NCBI GenBank assembly: GCA_947259365.1
Contig: CAMYMC010000030.1
Coordinates: 62,001 to 126,000, forward strand
Length of the DNA stretch: 64,000 nt
Source of the DNA: an uncultured Acidimicrobiaceae bacterium
Lineage (GTDB): Bacteria > Actinomycetota > Acidimicrobiia > Spongiisociales > UBA5794
Direction: 5' to 3'
The position numbers and the translations under genes are program-made. Below the pieces are notes generated by a model. It saw only the letters and a list, made by a program, of their open reading frames with translations, did not search any database and was not told where the DNA came from. The number at the start of each line of letters is the position of its first letter. Position 1 is the stretch's first letter. Shown piece after piece: positions 58,189-64,000 of the stretch.

Positions 58189-58776
58189 TCACGAGCTGGT
58201 GGGCGTGATCTCTCCGGCCACTGCCTCGTACGTCCTCCCACATGAGCAGCGACAACGATCATCGAGACGAAGACCGCAGCGACAAACATGACCGATGGGG
58301 CGCGCCGGCACGCCGACGACGAGGACATAGGGGGCGACGTCTCCGACGACGACGGCGCCGGCGCCAACGACGGCCCAATCACCGATGCGGGTGCCGGCGA
58401 TCAACGTCGCCATGGCTCCGACGGACGCTCCCTCCCCCATCGACACCCCTAGGGCTTCCCAGTCGGAGGACCGCTTCAGCGCGCCCTCCGGGGTCACGGC
58501 CCGCGGATGGCGGTCATTGGACAGACAGGCGCCCGGGCCGACGAAGCAGCCGTCGCCGAGGGAGGCAGGGCCGAAGATTGCGGCTTGGTTCTCTACCTTC
58601 ACCCGATCGCCGATGACAACCTCGACGTCTACGTAGACATGGGCTCCGATCACGCAGTCCGATCCGATGCGGGCGCTAGAGCGGATGTGGGTGTGTCGCC
58701 ATACAGCCGTCCGTTGCCCGATGACGGCCCCCGATTCGATCTCAGCTGTCGGATGCACGAACCCTTGATCGCCCAT
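58189..58776 (-). CDS. Left-handed beta-helix acetyltransferase (WbpD/WlbB-like)
   Basis: 195 residues of hexapeptide repeats (VHPTAEIESGAVIGQRTAVW, SARIGSDCVIGAHVYVDVEV, FGPASLGDGCFVGPGACLSN). These match UDP-2-acetamido-3-amino-glucuronate N-acetyltransferase, including N-D-R-H-P after the third coil, and TRIGDWAVVGAGAVVVGDV. The C-terminal ~35 residues contain CRCGLRLDDRCRCSCGRTY, a cysteine-rich tail that may bind metal. ATG 58776 has TATGGT 7 bases upstream, so leaderless. Confidence 0.9.
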   Translation of the reverse strand: MGDQGFVHPTAEIESGAVIGQRTAVWRHTHIRSSARIGSDCVIGAHVYVDVEVVIGDRVKVENQAAIFGPASLGDGCFVGPGACLSNDRHPRAVTPEGALKRSSDWEALGVSMGEGASVGAMATLIAGTRIGDWAVVGAGAVVVGDVAPYVLVVGVPARPIGHVCRCGLRLDDRCRCSCGRTYEAVAGEITPTSS

Positions 58777-58783
58777 GGTTTGC

Positions 58784-58789
58784 ACCATA
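58784..58789 (-). promoter_or_regulatory. -10 element TATGGT, leaderless start of the acetyltransferase
   Basis: TAnnnT box 7 bases before ATG 58776. On the opposite strand, TAACCT at 58905-58910 may be the -10 of the rightward polysaccharide operon. Confidence 0.5.
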
Positions 58790-58940
58790 CCGAGCGGTCT
58801 CCGAAAGGCAGGTACCGTTCCGGGGCGCGCACCGGACGTCAAGCGCCGACGAAAGCCTGCCGATGGTGCAACGGGAGGTAATCCGTGACCGTACCCGGCC
58901 TGGGTAACCTCTTTCGTGCCGGAAGCACCGGTGGAGCGAC

Positions 58941-59945
58941 ATGCATGCAGAGATGATCCAGCGATCCCACGAGGGTGAACCCGAACTCGACGTCTCGATC
59001 ATCCTTCCGGTGTTCAATGAAGCGGGCCACGTCGAGAAGGAGATCCACAGGATCCACGAGGCGATGCGAGCGTCGCCCTACACCTTCGAGATCATCGCGG
59101 TGGACGATGGCTCCACGGACGGCTCCGGGGACATCCTGCGTCGAATCGAGATGATCCGGCTCCTGCAGTTCGAGCACAACCGGGGGTCGGGCTCTGCGCG
59201 GAAGTTCGGCACGATGGCGGCCCGTGGCCGCATCGTCGTGTGGACCGATGTCGACATGACCTACCCGAACGACAAGATCCCGGCGCTCGTCGCCTCGATC
59301 GAGGGTCACGACCAGGTCGTTGGCGCACGACGCACCGAGGAGGGAACCGTCAAGCTGTTGCGCCGCCCCGCAAAGTGGTTCATCCGCAAGCTGGCTGGCT
59401 ACTTGACGGGTGTCCGGATTCCCGACCTGAACTCGGGCTTTCGGGCCTTTCGCCGCGATGTCGCAACACAGTTTCTCCACCTTCTCCCGCCCGGCTTCTC
59501 GTGCGTGACCACAATCACGATGACATTCCTCAGTAACGGGTATTCCGTGGCGTACATCCCGATCGATTACCAGCCACGGGAGGGGGAATCGAAGTTCCAC
59601 TGGTGGAAGGACACCAGACGATACCTGCTCCAGGTGGTGCGCATGGTGTTGTCGTACTCGCCCCTGAAGGTCTTTATGCCTGCAGCAGCCGTCCTTTTCG
59701 CAGTGGGTGCCGGAAAGCTCGTCTTCGACCTCGTCGACAAGGGCTTCCGGGTCGCCACCAACACGCTCGTCGTCCTCGGCGCGGCGATGGCCCTCGCCGT
59801 GCTCGGCATGCTCGCCGATCTGCTCGTCCAGTTGAACCGGAAACGGCACAGCATCATCCCGGCCACGAGGCCCGCCTCGGAACGCTTGCCGAGCGAGCCT
59901 GTGTCGGGCCCGGAGCCTCCGGTCCCCCACATCCGCCGTGATTGA
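58941..59945 (+). CDS. Family 2 glycosyltransferase, DPM/ArnC-like
   Basis: 334 residues. GT-A domain: VSIILPVFNEAGHVEKEIHR (~18), IIAVDDGSTDGSGDILRR (~51), HNRGSGSARKFGTMAARG, DXD-type WTDVDMTYP (~95) and LNSGFRAFRRDVA (~163). Two C-terminal membrane helices (PAAAVLFAVGAGKLVFDLV, TLVVLGAAMALAVLGMLADL) place it on the inner leaflet, like polyprenyl-phosphate sugar transferases. GTGGAG precedes the ATG. Overlaps the next gene by 8 bases. Confidence 0.92.
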   Translation: MHAEMIQRSHEGEPELDVSIILPVFNEAGHVEKEIHRIHEAMRASPYTFEIIAVDDGSTDGSGDILRRIEMIRLLQFEHNRGSGSARKFGTMAARGRIVVWTDVDMTYPNDKIPALVASIEGHDQVVGARRTEEGTVKLLRRPAKWFIRKLAGYLTGVRIPDLNSGFRAFRRDVATQFLHLLPPGFSCVTTITMTFLSNGYSVAYIPIDYQPREGESKFHWWKDTRRYLLQVVRMVLSYSPLKVFMPAAAVLFAVGAGKLVFDLVDKGFRVATNTLVVLGAAMALAVLGMLADLLVQLNRKRHSIIPATRPASERLPSEPVSGPEPPVPHIRRD

Positions 59946-60897
59946 CCTCGCAATCGTCGGTGCGGGCTCCATGGGCGCAAACCACGCCCGGGTGGCGATG
60001 GGCCTTCGCGATGCGCGCGTCAAGGTCGTCGTCGACTGCGACGCCGAGAGAGCTCAACGCCTCGCCCACACGGTCGGCGCTTCGGCGGCCACGGATCACC
60101 GGGCTTTGGGTGATGATGTCGATGCAGCCGTTCTCGCCGTCCCGACCGACCTCCACGAGTCCGTCGGCCGGGACTTGCTCGCCCGCGGTATCGATCTGCT
60201 CGTCGAAAAGCCCATGGCCGGCTCCGTGGACGAGGCGAAGGTGCTTGCGAAGGCGGCGGAAGCTTCGGGTCGGATCCTGATGGTGGGCCACGTGGAGCGA
60301 TTCAACCCAGCCATCCTCGAACTCGACGGAATCATCGAAGACCCGATCTACATCGAGGCGAGGCGGCTCAGCCCCTTCACCTCACGCATCGTCGACGGCG
60401 TCACACTCGACCTCATGATCCATGACCTCGACCTGGTGCGCAGCCTCATGAAGAGCCCGGTATCCGCGGTCCACGCGGTGACACGCACCCTCCTCGGTGA
60501 CGGCGAGGACCTCAGCGCCGCCCTCCTCGAGTTCTCGAGCGGCGGGATTGCGAACGTGACCTCCAGCCGCCTCGGCCAGGACAAGGTGCGCCGTCTGACC
60601 ATCACACAGAAGGAGGAGGTCATCAGGGTCGACCTCATCCGCCAGGATGTCTCGGTCCACCGCGTTCAGGAAGTCGCTTTCGATCGGACGGGTGGGGCCG
60701 GGTATCGGGAGTCCGGGATGGTCGAGATCCCCTTCCTCAGGAACCGGGGCGAGCCTCTCTTCCTCGAGCTCGAACACTTCGTCCAGTGCGTCATCGACCG
60801 CTCCCAACCCAGGGTCCCGGCGGAGGACGGGATCGCGGCGCTCGAGCTCGTGTCCCGCGTGCTCTCCGCCGCCGAAGCCGCGGAGGCACCAGAGTGA
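59938..60897 (+). CDS. Gfo/Idh/MocA-type oxidoreductase (WbpB/WlbA-like)
   Basis: 319 residues: NAD-binding IDLAIVGAGSMGANHARVA (~2-20), VLAVPTDLHESVGRDLLARG, EKPMAGSVDEAKVL with the catalytic Lys (~92) and HDLDLVRSLM (~162). Relatives oxidise C3 of UDP-GlcNAcA, supplying the 3-keto substrate for the aminotransferase at 57008. GTG 59938 overlaps the GT2 stop. Next to the 6-dehydrogenase (overlap GTGA), which supports the pathway. Confidence 0.88.
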   Translation: MIDLAIVGAGSMGANHARVAMGLRDARVKVVVDCDAERAQRLAHTVGASAATDHRALGDDVDAAVLAVPTDLHESVGRDLLARGIDLLVEKPMAGSVDEAKVLAKAAEASGRILMVGHVERFNPAILELDGIIEDPIYIEARRLSPFTSRIVDGVTLDLMIHDLDLVRSLMKSPVSAVHAVTRTLLGDGEDLSAALLEFSSGGIANVTSSRLGQDKVRRLTITQKEEVIRVDLIRQDVSVHRVQEVAFDRTGGAGYRESGMVEIPFLRNRGEPLFLELEHFVQCVIDRSQPRVPAEDGIAALELVSRVLSAAEAAEAPE

Positions 60898-62180
60898 TCG
60901 AGACCTTGCTCCAACGGGTCGAGCGGCGCGAGGCGACGATCGGAGTCATCGGACTCGGCTACGTCGGCCTCCCTGTGGCGAGCACCTTTGCCAACGCCGG
61001 CTTCCAGGTCATCGGAGTCGAAAGGGACGCGGCAAGGGTTAGAGAGATCTCGGCCGGACGCAACCCGATCAAGGGTGACGAACCAAGCCTCGACGACTTG
61101 GTCAGGTCTGTCGTCGAGGCCGGCGCCCTCTTCGCGACCACGGACTACAGCCCTCTCGCGAGCGCCGACGTGGTGACCCTGAACGTCGAGACCCCCGTTG
61201 GTGCCGGCAACGCCCCATCGACGATCGCGCTCGAAGCTGCGTGCGACTCTCTCGGCCCCGTGATGAAGCATGGGACGCTCGTGATCGTCGAGTCGACCGT
61301 CGCGCCAGGCACGACCGTGAAGACCGTCGGACCCCGCCTCGAGGCAGCGTCGGGCCTCCGCGCCGGCAGCAACTTCTACATCGGTGCGTGTCCCGAACGG
61401 GTGATGCCGGGCAAGCTCCTCGGCAACATCAGGAGCGTGGCCCGGGTGTGCGGAGCCGACGACCCGACCGTTGGACGAGTGATGCAGGCGCTCTACGGGA
61501 CGGTCGTCGACGCCGAGCTCGATGTTGCCGACATCACAACGGCCGAGCTGGTCAAAGTCACCGAGAACGCGTACCGCGACGTTCAGATCGCCTTCGCGAA
61601 CGAAGTGGCACTCATATGCGAGGAGCTCGGCATCGACGTCTGGAGGGTGCGCGAGCTGGTCAACAAGGTGCCGTATCGGCAAATGCACCGACCCGGAGGG
61701 GGGGTCGGCGGCCACTGTCTACCCAAGGACCCGTGGCTGCTGGCGGCAGCTGTCGAGCGTGCTCAGACACCGTTGATCAAAGCAGCGCGCGCCGTCAATG
61801 ATTCGATGCCGGCTCATATCGCAAACGTCGTCACGGAGGCCGTGAAGAAGCACCGAGAAGAGCGTGGGATCCGGGCCGACCACCCGGTGCGCGTGGCAGT
61901 GCTCGGAATCAGCTACCTACCGGAGAGCGACGACACCCGAAACAGTCCCAGCCTCGACCTCGTAGACATCTTGCGCGCCCGCGGCGTCGAGGTGTCCGCC
62001 CACGACCCGTTTGCACCCGGATACGACAGCGCGTTGACAGACGTCACGAGAGACGTCGATGCGATCGTGCTCATGGTCCACCACGGTGCGTACAAGGGGC
62101 GGATCCCCACAGCTCCGGTGTTTGTCGATGCGGAGAGGCTTGCCGACGTCGGATCTCCTCCGAGGGGACCGGTCCAGTGA
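60894..62180 (+). CDS. Nucleotide-sugar 6-dehydrogenase (WbpA/WecC-like)
   Basis: 428 residues. TIGVIGLGYVGLPVASTFAN (~14), VETPVGAGNAPSTIALE, STVAPGTT (~137), YIGACPERVMPGK (~160), catalytic Cys in GGVGGHCLPKDPW (~272) and GISYLPESDDTRNSPSLDL (~342). The pattern of the UDP-N-acetyl-hexosamine dehydrogenases (WbpA, WecC) is a better fit than UDP-glucose dehydrogenase. GTG overlaps the Gfo/Idh stop; its own stop overlaps the epimerase by GTGA. Confidence 0.93.
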   Translation: MIETLLQRVERREATIGVIGLGYVGLPVASTFANAGFQVIGVERDAARVREISAGRNPIKGDEPSLDDLVRSVVEAGALFATTDYSPLASADVVTLNVETPVGAGNAPSTIALEAACDSLGPVMKHGTLVIVESTVAPGTTVKTVGPRLEAASGLRAGSNFYIGACPERVMPGKLLGNIRSVARVCGADDPTVGRVMQALYGTVVDAELDVADITTAELVKVTENAYRDVQIAFANEVALICEELGIDVWRVRELVNKVPYRQMHRPGGGVGGHCLPKDPWLLAAAVERAQTPLIKAARAVNDSMPAHIANVVTEAVKKHREERGIRADHPVRVAVLGISYLPESDDTRNSPSLDLVDILRARGVEVSAHDPFAPGYDSALTDVTRDVDAIVLMVHHGAYKGRIPTAPVFVDAERLADVGSPPRGPVQ

Positions 62181-63145
62181 TCGAAGGAAGACGCGTCTTC
62201 ATCACCGGCGGTGCAGGGTTCATCGGTTCGCTCCTCGCCGAGCGCCTCCTCGCCTCGAACGAGGTGACGATATTCGACAACCTCACCCGCAACTCGCTCG
62301 GGCATCGAAGCACCATGGACGCCGCTGCATATCGCTTCATCAAGGGAGACGTGGTCGACGTCGACGAAGTGCGAGCCGCAGCCACAGGCCACGACGTGAT
62401 CGTTCATTGCGCGGCCATCGCCGGCGTCGATACCGTCGGCCGTGAGCCCGTGACAACGATGCGCGTCAACGTGATCGGGTCGTTCAATGTCCTCGAGGCG
62501 GCCCTGTCCCTGACCGACGTGCATCGGGTGGTGTGTTTCTCGACGAGCGAGATCTTCGGGCCCCACGCGTTTCGCTCGACCGAGGCGGACGCCGCCGTCG
62601 TGGGTCCGGCTGGGGAGCCCCGCTGGACGTATGCTGCGAGCAAGGTCGCAGAGGAGCATCTCGCCCTCGCCTACCACGGGCAGTTCGGTATACCGGTGAC
62701 CGTGCTCCGGCCCTTCAACGTCTACGGCCCGGCGCAGACTGGTGAGGGTGCGATTCGAAACTTCGCCCGACAGGCAATCGCAGGAAAGCCGCTGGTCGTG
62801 CGCGGGGACGGCACCCAGCTGCGGGCGTGGACCTACGTCGATGACATGGTCGACGGCGTCATCGCGGCCCTGTCGAGCGACATCGCCGTGGGCGAGTCCT
62901 TCAACATCGCCAACGCGACAGCCGTCACGACGACGGCCGATCTCGCACGGACGATCATACGGATCGCGCGGAGCGACTCCGAGGTGGTCTTCGAGGACGC
63001 AGCCGATGCCGAGGTCCACATCCGGCTGCCCTCGACAGAGAAGGCGACACGGCTGCTCGGCTTCACGGCCCGAGTACCGCTTGAGGACGGGATCAACAGG
63101 ACCGTGCAGTGGATGAGGTCGCTGCTCCAACAGGAGCAGGCATGA
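62177..63145 (+). CDS. NAD-dependent sugar epimerase/dehydratase (extended SDR)
   Basis: 322 residues: VFITGGAGFIGSLLAERLLA (~7), HCAAIAGVDTVGREP (~78), catalytic Ser in VVCFSTSEIFG and Y-x3-K in WTYAASKVAEEHLA (~153-157), then VLRPFNVYGPAQTGEGAI. The family includes UDP-glucose 4-epimerases and UDP-GlcNAcA epimerases; substrate not fixed. GTG start. Overlaps the next gene by four bases (ATGA). Confidence 0.92.
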   Translation: MIEGRRVFITGGAGFIGSLLAERLLASNEVTIFDNLTRNSLGHRSTMDAAAYRFIKGDVVDVDEVRAAATGHDVIVHCAAIAGVDTVGREPVTTMRVNVIGSFNVLEAALSLTDVHRVVCFSTSEIFGPHAFRSTEADAAVVGPAGEPRWTYAASKVAEEHLALAYHGQFGIPVTVLRPFNVYGPAQTGEGAIRNFARQAIAGKPLVVRGDGTQLRAWTYVDDMVDGVIAALSSDIAVGESFNIANATAVTTTADLARTIIRIARSDSEVVFEDAADAEVHIRLPSTEKATRLLGFTARVPLEDGINRTVQWMRSLLQQEQA

Positions 63146-64000
63146 TCAGCCTCGCCCGGCCCGACATCACCGCTGCTGACATCGACGCCGCGGCCGCCGT
63201 GCTCCAATCAGGTGATCTCGTGCAGGGGGAACAGGTTGCTCGATTCGAGGCCGAGCTTGCGACCAGCCTCGGTGTCGACCATGTCGTGGTCGTCTCGAGC
63301 GGCACGGCGGCGCTCCACGCTGCCCTGCTCGCGCTGGGACTCGGGCCCGGCGACCTCGCCATCGTTCCCGGCTATTCATGGGTGGCGACGGCGAACGTCG
63401 TGGAGGCGACCGGAGCACGTCCGCGGTTTGTCGACATCGAGCCGGGCACGTATGCAATGGACCCGCGGGCTCTTGCCCGCTGCATCGAGTCACTTCGGGC
63501 ATCGGGTGAGCTGCGCCGACTAAAGGCAGTCATCCCGGTTCACGCGTTCGGATACGTGGCCGCCATGGATGCCATTGGAGGGCTCGTTGCAGACCTCGGT
63601 GTGCCCATCGTCGAGGACGCGGCCTGCGCCCTGGGCGCTGCGCTGGAAGAGGAGGCGGCAGGGTCGATGGGTGCGCTTGGATGCTTCAGTTTCCATCCAC
63701 GCAAGACGATCACGACCGGCGAGGGAGGAGCCGTCGCGACGGACGACCCCGAACATGCGAGTTTTGTGCGGCGGTTCCGCAACCACGGGCAGGAGGTCTC
63801 CGATGGAATGAGGCGATTCACCGACGTCGGCCTCAATTACCGCCTGACCGACGCCATGGCCGCGCTAGGCCGCTCACAGCTCGAGCGAATGGATCAGATT
63901 CTCGCTAGAAGGCGCCAGCTTGCGTCCGGGTATCTCGACGCATTGTCGGACCTCGACGTGACACCGCCGGCTTTCGATTGGTCCAGGACAACCTGCCAGG
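63142..64000 (+). CDS. DegT/DnrJ/EryC1 aminotransferase, 3' end off the window
   Basis: 286 residues visible. MISLARPDITAADIDAAAAV start, VVVSSGTAALHAALLALGLG, IVPGYSWVATANVVEATG, VEDAACALGAALEE, PLP-Lys in CFSFHPRKTITTGEGGAVAT and LNYRLTDAMAALGRSQL. A second DegT enzyme besides the one at 57008, so probably a different amino sugar is made too. ATG overlaps the epimerase stop. The C-terminal part lies to the right of the window. Confidence 0.9.
   Translation, partial: MISLARPDITAADIDAAAAVLQSGDLVQGEQVARFEAELATSLGVDHVVVVSSGTAALHAALLALGLGPGDLAIVPGYSWVATANVVEATGARPRFVDIEPGTYAMDPRALARCIESLRASGELRRLKAVIPVHAFGYVAAMDAIGGLVADLGVPIVEDAACALGAALEEEAAGSMGALGCFSFHPRKTITTGEGGAVATDDPEHASFVRRFRNHGQEVSDGMRRFTDVGLNYRLTDAMAALGRSQLERMDQILARRRQLASGYLDALSDLDVTPPAFDWSRTTCQ

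Overview
The window is about 70% G+C, densely packed, and reads as a chromosomal segment of an actinobacterium. The best markers are a dnaK-grpE-dnaJ-hspR operon ending in a MerR-type HspR, DUF3052 and DUF427 proteins, and frequent GTG starts. Many first genes have a TAnnnT -10 element only 6-8 bases before the start codon, the signature of leaderless transcripts. A complete V/A-type rotary ATPase and the lack of typical Streptomyces or Mycobacterium neighbourhoods suggest a deep lineage such as Acidimicrobiia or a relative; that placement is an inference. No tRNA, rRNA, CRISPR array, insertion sequence or prophage was seen.

Layout: 1-655, two small membrane-linked proteins reading left. 844-4697, the DnaK chaperone operon with its HspR repressor. 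4724-6773, a leftward set with a large-conductance mechanosensitive channel and an archease-like protein. 6930-9506, clpB, whose promoter carries sequence elements like those at dnaK. 9507-10934, a methyltransferase and a short-chain dehydrogenase. 11074-19404, a nine-gene V/A-ATPase operon in the order D-H-I-K-E-C-F-A-B. 19481-20659, a glycosyltransferase. 20805-23129, a PadR / HAAS-NfeD / SPFH membrane module with two inverted repeats upstream. 23156-26823, lgt, an AhpD-like protein, an M20 amidohydrolase and a secreted lysozyme-fold protein. 26857-32276, a general amino-acid ABC transporter (aapJ-Q-M-P). 32413-32925, a YjbQ-family protein.

33136-45384 holds ten purine genes (purA, D, E, B, C, S, Q, L, F, M), interrupted by a PaaI-like thioesterase and a rhomboid protease. 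The set covers most steps from PRPP to IMP and the step from IMP to adenylosuccinate; purN/purT, purK and purH are not here. 45391-51359 has a secreted protein, DUF3052, a persulfide dioxygenase-like protein, mobA, an enoyl-CoA hydratase, and a leftward DUF2892 / DUF983 / thioredoxin / sigma-factor operon. 51513-52900 is a class III aminotransferase preceded by a 16-codon leaderless ORF and a hairpin. 52918-54068 is a B12-binding, CarH-like regulator with a small zinc-finger protein behind a strong promoter overlapped by an AT-rich palindrome.

54130-64000 has lnt and a surface-polysaccharide region. Four genes (a 6-dehydrogenase, a Gfo/Idh dehydrogenase, a DegT aminotransferase and a left-handed beta-helix acetyltransferase) match the Wbp/Wlb route to UDP-2,3-diacetamido-2,3-dideoxy-glucuronic acid. 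They lie with a GT2 glycosyltransferase, a GT39-like membrane protein, a sugar epimerase and a second DegT aminotransferase cut by the right edge.

The observations most worth following are the B12 photoreceptor-like regulator with its palindromic operator, the sigma factor fused in frame to its anti-sigma domain with a strong internal start, the leaderless-promoter pattern, the HAAS-NfeD fusion, the leader ORF and hairpin at 51525-51595, and an Lnt with serine at the catalytic cysteine position.
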